64,000 bases of DNA from NCBI RefSeq assembly GCF_014852005.1, contig NZ_JACVAU010000001.1, forward strand, positions 1,200,001-1,264,000, in the 5' to 3' direction. The stretch's first letter is position 1. Every line of letters starts with the position of its first letter. Origin of the DNA: Pseudoxanthomonas sp. PXM03. Lineage in GTDB: Bacteria > Pseudomonadota > Gammaproteobacteria > Xanthomonadales > Xanthomonadaceae. A model generated the notes under the pieces. That model saw only the letters and a program-made list of their open reading frames with translations. It searched no databases and was not told the DNA's origin. The position numbers were made by a program, and so were the translations under genes. This document shows, in pieces, positions 8,507 through 16,641 of the stretch.

Positions 8507-9904
8507 CTAGTGGGTCTCCGACGCTTGGTCGCCGGTATCGACGAACACGGGGTTGGAATAGAACCACAGGTCGCGCCAGGGATCCTCGCCGGGCACGTCC
8601 GCGATCGGCGTCGTCTCCAGCGTGTTGCTGCCGCGTGCGCGCACGAACGCGCCACGCGCGGGGACCGGCAGGTCCCAGGTGACGATGCGCCAGGGCCCAT
8701 CGGTGCGCCAAGTGCCGGTGGTCCAGCGCCTGCTCTGCATGCGTGGCGTGCCATCCTCGCCGGACGTGCCGACGATCAGTTCCAGCTGCGCCAGCGACGG
8801 ATGTTCGCCATGGTGGTTGGGCCGCGCCGGTTGCCGCACCCGGAGCTCGATGCGCATCGTCGTGCCCGCCGGGATTGTCAGCGTGTCGCCCAGCGTCGCC
8901 GTGCGCGAGTCCCGGCCCGTTGCGCTGACCGTCAGCTCCAGTGCATCAATCACATCGCCCGTGACCGCGAACATGCGACCGTGGCGCAGGCCGTCGAGGA
9001 TGTCGCGCGCGTCGCGTCGTGCCCACACATAGGTCTTGCTGTATTCGCCCGGGTCGTAGTCGCGCCCGCCGTCGCGCAGGTTTTCGTGCGAATCGGAGCT
9101 GGCCGTGATCCAGAAGCGGCGGCCTTCCGCGAGCAGCGTGTCCCACACGCCTCCGATCTGCGTAGTCATCTGATCGAAACCACCGAAGGTGGGTGCGGCG
9201 GCGTTGCGATACAGGCCGCGTTCGGTGCGCGTGGCCTGGTGGCCGGGCGCGCCTTCCATGCCCACCAGCACGCGTGGTGCGGTGTCGTGCCACGCGCGCA
9301 GTTCGGTGGGTTCCACCTCGCCCCAGGCGCCAACACCGGTGGCGGTGCGCGAGGGATGGTTGACGAACATCAGCGGTGGCGCAGGCAGGGTGCGCATGCG
9401 CGCCAGCGCATCGATCATGGTCTGGCCGTCATCGCGCGCGATGCCATCCACGGGTTCGTTGCGGCTGAAGCGGTGTTCGATCTCCACCAGTTCATCGCGC
9501 TCGTGCTTGCCGGGCGCGATGACCAGCGAGGCGTGCTCGGCCCCGGGCACATCGAACTCCATGCCGTTGAACTGGATCAACGATGGAACATCGCGGCGCG
9601 CCTGCTCGAGCGCGGGCCATGCATGTTCCTGCGTCACCCTGGAGTGACCGGGGCCGCCATGGTCGGTGTGCACCATCCAGGCAAGGCCGTGCCTCAGCGC
9701 CTGGCGGGCATTGTGGCTGCGTGTGTAGGGAGAATCGCCGCCCCGGATCGGCGTGGGCGGGGTGGTGGTACGGTCCCAGTCCACGCTCCACTCGCTGTGC
9801 ACGTGGTGGTCGCCGGCTTGCCACGCGCGGCCGGCGTCGGCGTCATCCGCGTGCACGACGGGAGAAAGGCCCAGCAAGCCCAGGCAGATCAGGTGACGCA
9901 ACAT
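8507..9904 (-). CDS. Exported CehA/McbA-family metallohydrolase (PHP domain)
   Basis: 465 residues with a signal peptide (1-19, ending VVHADD), so probably periplasmic. The PHP-type metal motifs are visible: HVHS (34-37), HTDH (79-82), GMEF with E116, FVNHPSR, and SSDSHEN near residue 280. CehA and McbA are the carbaryl hydrolase group. Other PHP proteins hydrolyse phosphoesters, so the substrate is open. The C-terminal third is a beta-rich accessory region. The ATG at 9904 has GAGGAG upstream and begins exactly at the signal peptide; the frame is open further up but overlaps the receptor gene. It follows the TonB receptor by 110 bases and may act on the imported compound before or after uptake. 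Confidence 0.85.
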   Translation of the reverse strand: MLRHLICLGLLGLSPVVHADDADAGRAWQAGDHHVHSEWSVDWDRTTTPPTPIRGGDSPYTRSHNARQALRHGLAWMVHTDHGGPGHSRVTQEHAWPALEQARRDVPSLIQFNGMEFDVPGAEHASLVIAPGKHERDELVEIEHRFSRNEPVDGIARDDGQTMIDALARMRTLPAPPLMFVNHPSRTATGVGAWGEVEPTELRAWHDTAPRVLVGMEGAPGHQATRTERGLYRNAAAPTFGGFDQMTTQIGGVWDTLLAEGRRFWITASSDSHENLRDGGRDYDPGEYSKTYVWARRDARDILDGLRHGRMFAVTGDVIDALELTVSATGRDSRTATLGDTLTIPAGTTMRIELRVRQPARPNHHGEHPSLAQLELIVGTSGEDGTPRMQSRRWTTGTWRTDGPWRIVTWDLPVPARGAFVRARGSNTLETTPIADVPGEDPWRDLWFYSNPVFVDTGDQASETH

Positions 9905-9946
9905 CGTGGACTCCTCGGACGGGCGCGACATCGCGCGCCGCACGTG

Positions 9947-9971
9947 CCGGGCCGCCGCAACGGCGGCCCGG
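9947..9971. other. Strong hairpin between TonB-receptor and PHP-hydrolase genes
   Basis: An 11-base perfect stem (9947-9957 with 9961-9971) has a three-base loop. Eight to eleven bases away is a second stem, 9986-9993 with 10001-10008. Neither has a T-run in either direction. Likely roles are mRNA stabilisation of the upstream cistron or partial termination before the hydrolase gene. Confidence 0.55.
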
Positions 9972-10014
9972 GCGTGGACAGGAATGCGCCGCCCGGAACC
10001 GGCGGCGCGGGCGC

Positions 10015-13000
10015 TCAGAAGTCGGCGCGCAGGCCGAGGCTGATGCGACGGCCCGACTTCTCGTACATGGTCGGGAACGAGGGATCCATCGTGTAGCCGC
10101 TGGTCTCCTCGTCGGTCATGTTGATGCTCTTCAGGCTGAGCTTGAGGTGGTCGTTGATCCTGTAGCCGATCGAGATATCCAACTGGCCATAGGCGTCGCG
10201 CCAGATCGGATACATGTTGTAGCCGATCGATTCCACGTACTCGTCCTTGTGGTTGTACGACACGCGCGCATCGAAGTGCTGGTTCTCGTAGTACGCGGTG
10301 AAGTTCCAGGTCTTCTCCGCCAGGCCGGGCATCGGCGTACGGATGCCGAGGTCGGATTCGCCGGCCAGCGAACTGTCCAGCATCGTGTAGTTGGCATTGA
10401 TGCCGAAGCCGTCCAGTGCCTCGTGGAACGCGCGCAGCGGGAGGTTCGCGATCAGCTCGATGCCGTCCACGTCGTACGAGCCTTTCGCGTTCACCGGCTG
10501 GTACACGTCGAAATCGTAGTAGCCGTTGAGCGTGCCGTTGGCGTTGTAGACCGCGACATCCTCGACCACGCCCGTCAATGCGCTGACCACCACGCCATCG
10601 ATCTTCTTGCGGAAGTACGATGCCGCCAGCAGGCCGCCGTTGTCCAGGTACTTCTCCAGGCCGATCTCCCACTGCTTGGCGTAGGTGGGCTTCAGGTCCG
10701 GGTTGCCATCGGTGAAGCGGAACGAGCTCCAGCTCGCCGTGCGCTTGTAGGCCACGTCGCTGAGCGAGGGGCGGATCAATGTCTCGGAACCCGCGGCGCG
10801 CAGCAGCAGGCCGTCGGTAAGTTCAGCGGTCAGGTTGAAGCTGGGCAGCACGTCGGTGTAGCCGCCGTCCTTCGAAACCGGCGTATCCGTGTAGCCGGTG
10901 CTTCCATCGGGGTTCTGCACCGGGTGGTAGCCGAAGGACACCACCGAGGTGTCGACATAGCGCGCGCCCGCATTCACCGTCACCGGCACCCGGCCGATGT
11001 TGAAATCCAGGTTCGCCATCGCGTACAGGCTGGCGACTTCCTCGTCGACGCGATAGTACTGCGCGTCGTCGAACGGCGTGGAGAATCCGGGATAGCGGAA
11101 GTAACCGCGCGCGAAATCGTTGGAGACCTGCTGCCAGTCGAGGTCCTTCACGCTGTAGGCACCGCCGGGGACGATGTCGCCGATCCACTGCAGCGGGCTG
11201 TCCGCCAGCGTGCGCGTGTTGACCCATGAGGCGTCGCCGGGGCCCGGCCCGGTGATCTTGAGTTCGCCGTACTGGCGCTCCTTGCTGCGATCGGTGTAAC
11301 GCGCACCGAACTGCACGTTCTGCAGGGCCGGCAGGAAGGGCAGTTCGAGCTTGCGCGTCACGTCCACCTTGGCGGCGTACTTGTCGTCGTTGATCTTCTC
11401 CAGCGTGGTCTCGTACGCCTCGAACAGGTAGCGCTCGGGCGAGCCGTACATGTCGAAGCCGGCGGAGCTGGCGCTGGGGATCGTCTCGCCGCTGCGGCCG
11501 GTCCAGCGTGTGCGGGAGGGCGCATAGGCGACGTGCTTCAGGTTGGAATAGTCCAGCGTCTTCTCCACACCGGAGTAGCCGGCCATCGCTTCCACGTCCC
11601 AGAGGTCGTTGTTCCAGTCCAGCGCAAGGCTGTACTGGCCGTAGTCGGTTTCGTTGATGCGCTCCTTGCTGAGGAACTCATGCTGGGTGGCGGTGTACGA
11701 CACGTCGCGCAGCACCAGCATGCCGTAGTCGGACAGCGTGGTGGCGTCGTACTCGTGGATCGTCTCCAGCGTGCTGCGGCTGGAGGCCGAGTACGCCGCG
11801 GCGTCGTATTCGTCCTCGGTGGTGTCGTAACCGCCGACCATGGCGTCGAAGGTCAGGCTGAAAGTGCTGCTGGGCCTGTACTGCAGCGAAGCGGTGGCGC
11901 CCCACTTTTCCTGGTCGTTGAGGTACGCGCGATCGCCGACCTTGTCCTGGAACACGATCAGATTGCTTTCGGCGGTGTTGGCGCGGTTGTTGATCACCCA
12001 GCCGGTATCGCGCTCAATCACGGCTTCGGCTTGCGAACCGCGCGTGCCGGACGCGCCGAGGAAGCGCGACATCGGGCGGAAGTTGATGCCCGAGGTCGAA
12101 TCGGTGCGGTTGGTGCGTTCGGCATGCGAGAACGACACCAGTGCACCCCAGTCGCCCCAGGTATCGCTGGCCAGGAAGGCGAACTTCGGATCGGTCTCTT
12201 CCGAAATCGAGTTGTGCGCGCCTTCGGCGGACGCGACCAGCTTGCGGCCGTTGTAGTCGAACGGGCGTGCAGTGGAGATCTCCACCGAACCGGCGATGCC
12301 GCCTTCCTCGTCCGCCGCCGTCGGCGACTTCTGCACGGTGACCTGCTGGATGATCTCCGAGGCGAACAGGTCGAACTCCACATCGCGCCCACCGCTGCCG
12401 GAGGCGGTGGCGAGATCGTTGATCGATACGTGGGTGTACTCGGAGGGAAGGCCGCGCACGTTGACCTTGCTGCCCATACCCTTGTTGCGTTCGATGGTCA
12501 CGCCCGGCATGCGCTGCAGGGCCTCGGCGAGGTTCTGCTCCGGGAAGTCGGCCACGTCGGTGGCGACGATGGAGTCGGAAAAGCCCACGTTGTAGCGCTT
12601 GATGTCCACCGCCTGTTCCAGGCTGCGGCTGTAGCTGCCCACCACGGTGACGCTTTCCAGCTCCTGCGCATCCACCGCCTGTGCCGTGGGCACGGTCGCG
12701 GGTGCGGCCGGTGCCGACGCAGGCGTTGCCGGGACGGTCGGTGCACTGGCGACGTCGGATTCGATGGTGACGGTGCTGGCATTGAGATAGCGGAAGCGCA
12801 GGCCGGTGCCTTCGAGGAGATGGGTGAGAGCCTGCTCGGACGACAGGCCGGCGGGCACGGCGCGCGTGCGCGGATTGCCTGCCTGTGCGTTGTAGACGAA
12901 CTGCAGTCCGGTCTGTCGCGACAGCGCATTGAGCGCACTGTCGAGCGATTGCGAGGGGATGACGTCGGTCGCGACGGTCGCCTGTTGGGCGGCGACGTGG

Positions 13001-13053
13001 GCGGTCGCTGTCTGCAGGGCCAGAGCGATGGAAAGAACGAGGAGTCGGCGCAT
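10015..13053 (-). CDS. TonB-dependent receptor with STN signalling domain
   Basis: 1012 residues in the outer membrane. A signal peptide (1-23) leads into a secretin/TonB N-terminal short (STN) domain (about 30-95, IPSQSLDSALNALSRQTGLQF). A Pro/Ala linker (about 105-130) follows. The TonB box region is ESVTVVGS. The plug contains NLAEALQRMPGVTIERNKG and VNVRGLPSEYTHVSIND. The beta-barrel ends in the expected aromatic residue (LGLRADF). It resembles the TonB-Xanth-Caul group, whose known ligands are often sugars or other organics rather than siderophores. STN domains contact FecR in the periplasm, and a FecR gene lies just upstream. ATG at 13053, with a standard leader. Confidence 0.93.
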   Translation of the reverse strand: MRRLLVLSIALALQTATAHVAAQQATVATDVIPSQSLDSALNALSRQTGLQFVYNAQAGNPRTRAVPAGLSSEQALTHLLEGTGLRFRYLNASTVTIESDVASAPTVPATPASAPAAPATVPTAQAVDAQELESVTVVGSYSRSLEQAVDIKRYNVGFSDSIVATDVADFPEQNLAEALQRMPGVTIERNKGMGSKVNVRGLPSEYTHVSINDLATASGSGGRDVEFDLFASEIIQQVTVQKSPTAADEEGGIAGSVEISTARPFDYNGRKLVASAEGAHNSISEETDPKFAFLASDTWGDWGALVSFSHAERTNRTDSTSGINFRPMSRFLGASGTRGSQAEAVIERDTGWVINNRANTAESNLIVFQDKVGDRAYLNDQEKWGATASLQYRPSSTFSLTFDAMVGGYDTTEDEYDAAAYSASSRSTLETIHEYDATTLSDYGMLVLRDVSYTATQHEFLSKERINETDYGQYSLALDWNNDLWDVEAMAGYSGVEKTLDYSNLKHVAYAPSRTRWTGRSGETIPSASSAGFDMYGSPERYLFEAYETTLEKINDDKYAAKVDVTRKLELPFLPALQNVQFGARYTDRSKERQYGELKITGPGPGDASWVNTRTLADSPLQWIGDIVPGGAYSVKDLDWQQVSNDFARGYFRYPGFSTPFDDAQYYRVDEEVASLYAMANLDFNIGRVPVTVNAGARYVDTSVVSFGYHPVQNPDGSTGYTDTPVSKDGGYTDVLPSFNLTAELTDGLLLRAAGSETLIRPSLSDVAYKRTASWSSFRFTDGNPDLKPTYAKQWEIGLEKYLDNGGLLAASYFRKKIDGVVVSALTGVVEDVAVYNANGTLNGYYDFDVYQPVNAKGSYDVDGIELIANLPLRAFHEALDGFGINANYTMLDSSLAGESDLGIRTPMPGLAEKTWNFTAYYENQHFDARVSYNHKDEYVESIGYNMYPIWRDAYGQLDISIGYRINDHLKLSLKSINMTDEETSGYTMDPSFPTMYEKSGRRISLGLRADF

Positions 13054-13174
13054 CGTGGTGTCCGGGTGGAGTGGGGTGGTGGCGCGCGACAACACGCACG
13101 CACCCCCATTACGAGGGCCCACGGCGCCGGTCGGGCACCGGTTTTTCCATGAATTTTTTCTTACAGCGCCAGCT

Positions 13175-14206
13175 TCACCACGCACCATGCGTGGGTGTGC
13201 GATGCGAATGCACGCGGATCTCGCGCGCATCGGCGCTGACCGCGAGCGTGGGTTGTTCGTCCAGGAAGGCGCGCAACGACGCCACGTCGTCCGCGCGCAG
13301 GTTGCCGGTCAGGCGCAGCGCGCCGGCCTCGCTGTCGTCCACGCGCAGGCGCACGGTGTTCATGCGGTTGAAGCGGTCGGCGATGTCGCGCAGGGGTTCG
13401 TCGCGGAACACGACGCGCCGTTGCCACCACGCCGTCATGGCGCCGACATCTTCCTGGACCACACTGACCTGGCGATCTGCGTGGGCCACGTGCGCGGACT
13501 GTCCGGCCGTCAGGTCGGCGAGCAGCCGCCCCTTGCCCGCAAGGTCGATCACGTGGATGCGCCCCTCGGCCACGCCGAAGCGCGCCTGGTCGCGTTGCAG
13601 CGATACGTCGAAAGTGGTGCCGATGTCGCGCACCTCCAGCCCGGCCGCGTGCACGGTGAACGGGCGGCGATCTTCGGCCACGACGAAACTCGCCTGGCCG
13701 CGCGCCAGTTCGACGCGCCGGCGCAGCAGGCCGATGGTTGCAGTGACGTCGCTTTCCGCATTGAGGTGCATCACCGTGCCGTCTTCGAGCGTGACCACGC
13801 GCGGTGTGCCATGTGCGGCGATGTAGTGGCGCGCGTTGGGCAGCGTCGCATGCACGGCGACGCCGATGCCCAGCAACACGGCCGCCGCGACGGTGATGCG
13901 CGAAAGACGACGCGGCGGCGCATGCGTGACGGGTGCACGTGCGGTGCGCAATGGCAGCGGGATGATGTTGTTGCGCGTGCCCGCTTGCTCGGATTCCGGG
14001 GGCAGTCCGCGTACGGCATCGCCGATCTCGGCGGCGACGCTTGCGATGGCCAGGTATTCGCGCAGGTGCGCGGGCGAGGCCACCAGCCATTCCATGAAGC
14101 GCTGCTGGTCGGCGGGGCTTAGCGCGCCTTCGCGTTGCATCACGTGCCAGTACGCGGCTTCGCGGGTTGCCGCGGCAGCGCCGGACGGGAACAAAGGCGT
14201 GGCCAT
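13175..14206 (-). CDS. FecR-family anti-sigma factor / signal transducer
   Basis: 343 residues. The N-terminal cytoplasmic part (FecR_N, about 14-60) has the family pattern AAYWHVMQREG...FMEWL. One membrane helix lies at about 104-121. The periplasmic FecR domain follows, with LEDGTVMHLNAESD and VEDIGTTF-like VRDIGTTFDV. A C-terminal STN-like region (DRFNRMNTVRLRV...LTGNL) ends the protein. It senses the receptor through the STN domain and controls the ECF sigma factor. The ATG at 14206 overlaps the sigma-factor stop (TGATG), which settles the start. The next gene is its partner receptor, 121 bases downstream. Confidence 0.94.
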   Translation of the reverse strand: MATPLFPSGAAAATREAAYWHVMQREGALSPADQQRFMEWLVASPAHLREYLAIASVAAEIGDAVRGLPPESEQAGTRNNIIPLPLRTARAPVTHAPPRRLSRITVAAAVLLGIGVAVHATLPNARHYIAAHGTPRVVTLEDGTVMHLNAESDVTATIGLLRRRVELARGQASFVVAEDRRPFTVHAAGLEVRDIGTTFDVSLQRDQARFGVAEGRIHVIDLAGKGRLLADLTAGQSAHVAHADRQVSVVQEDVGAMTAWWQRRVVFRDEPLRDIADRFNRMNTVRLRVDDSEAGALRLTGNLRADDVASLRAFLDEQPTLAVSADAREIRVHSHRTPTHGAW

Positions 14207-14718
14207 CACGCGGCCCCCATCGCACGACGACATACGGCCAGGCCGTGCACCACGTGCTTCTTCACCATGTGCGAAGACACGCCCAGACGTTCACCGATCT
14301 GGCGGTAGGTCAGGCCGTCGCGATACTGCATCACCAGCACCGCACGCGTGCGCGCAGGCAGGCTGGCCAGCAGGGCCTGCATGTGTTGCCGGCGCTGCGC
14401 GCGCTCGGTCGCATCCTCCACGCCGTCCACGCTGGTGACCAGCGCGGCCACCTGCTCCACATCTTCCACCGGCACCGGCGTGCGCTGCCGGCGTGCAGCC
14501 TGTTCGCGCGAGAGGTTGAGCGCGACGGTGAACAGGTAGGCCTCGGGGTTGGCGATGTGCTCGCCCTGGCCCTGATGCGCGCGCAGCAGGCGCAGGTAGG
14601 TTTCCTGGACGAGGTCTTCGGCTTCGTCGTTGGCGCCGCGGCGCGCGAAGAATCCCCGGAGCGCGGGTGCCTGGTCGGTGAACACACGCGTGAGCGCGCG
14701 GATCGCGTGTTCGGCCAA
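14206..14718 (-). CDS. FecI-like ECF sigma factor
   Basis: 170 residues. Region 2 includes DEAEDLVQETYLRLL (31-45), the core-binding and -10 recognition helix. Region 4 (about 112-162) has LPARTRAVLVMQYRDGLTYRQIGERLGVSSHMVKKHV, a typical helix-turn-helix for -35 recognition (only described here in part; the key turn is IGERLGVS). FecI-type factors are released by FecR when the cognate receptor is loaded. It is the first gene of the sigma/FecR/receptor/hydrolase set. The ATG at 14718 lies 77 bases after the preceding small gene. Confidence 0.94.
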   Translation of the reverse strand: MAEHAIRALTRVFTDQAPALRGFFARRGANDEAEDLVQETYLRLLRAHQGQGEHIANPEAYLFTVALNLSREQAARRQRTPVPVEDVEQVAALVTSVDGVEDATERAQRRQHMQALLASLPARTRAVLVMQYRDGLTYRQIGERLGVSSHMVKKHVVHGLAVCRRAMGAA

Positions 14719-14795
14719 GGTCCCGTCCCACGTCGTAGAAAGGGCGGCAAGGTACGCGGCGTGGATGACGGTTCAGTGACATCCGCCGCGTGCGG

Positions 14796-15014
14796 TCACA
14801 GGCGGCTGATGCAGCGCAGACGGATCGCGCCGGCGGCCACGCCCTGTTGTGCGGCGGCGCGTGCGCGCAGCGCCTGCACCGCAAGGTCGGGCGCTTCGCA
14901 GGCGATCGTCACCTGGCCCCAGGCGATGCGCTGGCCGGCGTCGTAGACCTCGTAGTCGGCGAAATAGTGGCGATGGGATGCCGCCCGGATTGCCTCAGGT
15001 GCCGACGTGCACAT
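14796..15014 (-). CDS. Small protein of unknown function (72 aa) behind the AroQ-like pair
   Basis: I do not recognise the family. The sequence from APEAIRAASHRHYF through VYDAGQRIAWGQVTIACEAPDLAVQALRARAAAQQG looks like a compact alpha/beta protein. It contains one aromatic-rich strand and a long C-terminal helix. It begins inside the 3' end of the first AroQ-like gene (20-base overlap) with GGAG nine to ten bases ahead of the ATG, so it is translationally coupled. It ends CISRL. No signal peptide. Its tight linkage suggests a function with the two AroQ-like proteins. An alternative is that it is a structural partner subunit. Confidence 0.6.
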   Translation of the reverse strand: MCTSAPEAIRAASHRHYFADYEVYDAGQRIAWGQVTIACEAPDLAVQALRARAAAQQGVAAGAIRLRCISRL

Positions 15015-15441
15015 CGCATTCGCACTCCGCGCAACCGAGCTGTTCCAGCGCGATCTCCAGCGCCAGCGCATAGCTGCGCGCGCCGTAGCCGTCGACGACC
15101 GCCAGGCGCCGGCCGGTGGTGACGGGCAGCACATGTGGGTGTTCGCCCAGGTCGCCGTGTACTTCCACGTAAGGATGCGTGAGGCCGTGTACTGCGCGCT
15201 GCAGCAGGGGATGGTCGGTGAGTGCGCCGGGGTCGAGCAGGGTGGCGCGTACACCCCATTCGTTGGCCAGGCGCAGGGCGGCCAGCACTTCGGTGGCGGA
15301 GGCGCAGCTGCGCACGGCGAGGGTCTGTCCGGCGCAGCCGGCGCGCTGCACCAGGGCGCCGAGCACCGACGGTGGCAGCGGGGGCGGCGGTGAGGTGAGG
15401 GCGTCGTGGCGTTCGGGACCGCGGATGACGAGGATGGACAT
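14995..15441 (-). CDS. Degenerate type-II 3-dehydroquinase-like (AroQ-like) protein 1
   Basis: 148 residues, the length of AroQ. The fold markers are clear: SILVIRGP at the start, LLDPGALTDHPLLQRAV (68-84) in place of the family's INPGA(L/F)THTS...LRDAL, then YVEVHGDL (91-98) in place of IEVHLSN, and DGYGARSYALALEIAL near the end. Much of the active site is gone. The REPExYG segment with the catalytic arginine and tyrosine is missing, NPGA has become DPGA, and the REPFR segment is absent. The loop histidine H95 remains. The tail GCAECECDVHV adds a CxxCxC cluster not found in AroQ. It is probably not a dehydroquinase. It lies 13 bases after its paralogue. Confidence 0.72.
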   Translation of the reverse strand: MSILVIRGPERHDALTSPPPPLPPSVLGALVQRAGCAGQTLAVRSCASATEVLAALRLANEWGVRATLLDPGALTDHPLLQRAVHGLTHPYVEVHGDLGEHPHVLPVTTGRRLAVVDGYGARSYALALEIALEQLGCAECECDVHVGT

Positions 15442-15454
15442 GAGGGGCTCCGGC

Positions 15455-15895
15455 TCAGGCATGGAATGTCCCTGCGGATGGGGCGGGGCGCAGGCGGCGC
15501 AGCGCGATGTCCAGCGCCATCGCGTAGGCGCGCGGCAGGTCGTTGCGCAGGATCACGGTGACCAGCGGCGCATGCTGCGGTTGCACGCGCGGTTCCAGCG
15601 CGTGTGCGGCATCGGCGTGCACTTCGATATAGGGCGAGGGCAGGCTGTCGAGCGCGTCGCGCAGGGCACGGGCCTGGGTGGCGTCATGAAGGGCCAGGTC
15701 GCCAACATCGAGCAGCAGCATGTCGGTCGGTTCGGCACGCGCGCGGCGCAAGCCGGACAGCAGGTCGCGGACCGTCGTGAAGACGCGGCAGTGCAGCGCC
15801 TCGCCGGCCGCGTTCGCACGCTGCCGCAACGGTGGATAGATGGAGTGGGTGTCGGGAGGCGCGGCATGCGGGCCGCGCAGGATCAGGATGGACAT
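15455..15895 (-). CDS. Degenerate type-II 3-dehydroquinase-like (AroQ-like) protein 2
   Basis: 146 residues, clearly paralogous to the next gene: SILILRGP, LLDVGDLALHDATQARALRDAL (61-82), YIEVHADA (89-96), AYAMALDIAL. It keeps a little more of the AroQ active site: a tyrosine at 20 in the loop (HSIYPP), H93, and EPR at 101-103 where AroQ has REPFR. The NPGA asparagine is lost (DVGD). The C-terminal cysteines of the partner are absent. The two may form mixed oligomers, since AroQ is a dodecamer. The ATG at 15895 is chosen to match the paralogue's start; a longer frame up to 15934 is possible. Confidence 0.72.
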   Translation of the reverse strand: MSILILRGPHAAPPDTHSIYPPLRQRANAAGEALHCRVFTTVRDLLSGLRRARAEPTDMLLLDVGDLALHDATQARALRDALDSLPSPYIEVHADAAHALEPRVQPQHAPLVTVILRNDLPRAYAMALDIALRRLRPAPSAGTFHA

Positions 15896-16003
15896 GCATC
15901 GGGTCGTGGCGCACATCGCGTGCGGTGTGGCCACGATAGGCGTCTCCCGCGTAAAGCCGCCATGCCGACATACCTTCGGCGGCGTAAAGAAGGCGTAGCG
16001 TTT

Positions 16004-16627
16004 TCAGCGAAGCACGATCAGGAGCGCGCCTGCCAACGCGAGGGCCGGTGTCCACGCCGCATCCGGCGCGCATGCGCGATGCCGCAGTCCGCGGCAGACG
16101 CCACGGGCGACGATCTGGGTTGTCGCCAGCATCGCCAGCAGGTGCAGGGCCACGGCGGCGAGCATCGGCAGCAGCGATCCGGTCGCGGTGATGGCACGCG
16201 CGGGTCCGCTCGACACGCACAGTGGCAGCAGCGCGGGTACCAGCATCAGGCCGCTGCCATGCGCTGTACCCATCAGGCAGAACCAGGCGGCCAGGCCCGC
16301 CTGTGAACGATGCGTGGCGTGGGCGGCGGGCTTGCACGGTCGTCGAACCATTCGCCATGCCGCCAGCGCAAGCAGGCAGGCGCCGGCCACGACCTGCACG
16401 CGATGCGGCTCCCACAGCACGCCCTGCATCACCAGCACCACCACGAGTGCCACCGACAGCGCGTGCCCGATGGCGATCGGCAGCAGGGCGCGACGCACAT
16501 CGCGCGCATCGCCGGACTGCGCGGCACGCGCCGCCGCGAACATCCAGCCGTTCGCCGGGCTCAGGCCGTGCAGGGCACCAAGGCCGGCGACGGCCAGCCA
16601 CGGAAGCCATGGTTCGGACAGGCCCAT
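16004..16627 (-). CDS. Six-helix membrane protein, NicO/SafE-like
   Basis: 207 residues with about six hydrophobic helices. The first helix carries GLGALHGLSPANGWMFA (15-31), a His/Pro/Asn pattern reminiscent of the first helix of nickel/cobalt (NicO/RcnA) and SafE/UreH-type transporters (HGLxPxN). The second half repeats a similar motif, FCLMGTAHGSGLMLVP. The pair of His motifs suggests metal or small-molecule transport, but this is inference. It lies 14 bases after the DUF899 gene, so it is almost surely cotranscribed with it. Confidence 0.65.
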   Translation of the reverse strand: MGLSEPWLPWLAVAGLGALHGLSPANGWMFAAARAAQSGDARDVRRALLPIAIGHALSVALVVVLVMQGVLWEPHRVQVVAGACLLALAAWRMVRRPCKPAAHATHRSQAGLAAWFCLMGTAHGSGLMLVPALLPLCVSSGPARAITATGSLLPMLAAVALHLLAMLATTQIVARGVCRGLRHRACAPDAAWTPALALAGALLIVLR

Positions 16628-16641
16628 GACGGTGCGCTACC

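Noticed and set aside
8237..8682. Plus-strand frame starting at 8237
   Set aside because: No protein-like pattern, and it overlaps the end of the PHP-hydrolase gene.
10015..10672. Extension of the PHP-hydrolase frame upstream into the receptor gene
   Set aside because: The signal peptide and GAGGAG site fix the start at 9904; the rest is a shadow of the receptor.
13130..13149. CCGGT/ACCGG hairpin followed by TTTTT on the plus strand, between FecR and the receptor gene
   Set aside because: It has terminator shape for plus-strand transcripts, but no plus-strand gene leads into it; in the gene direction the T-run is on the wrong side.
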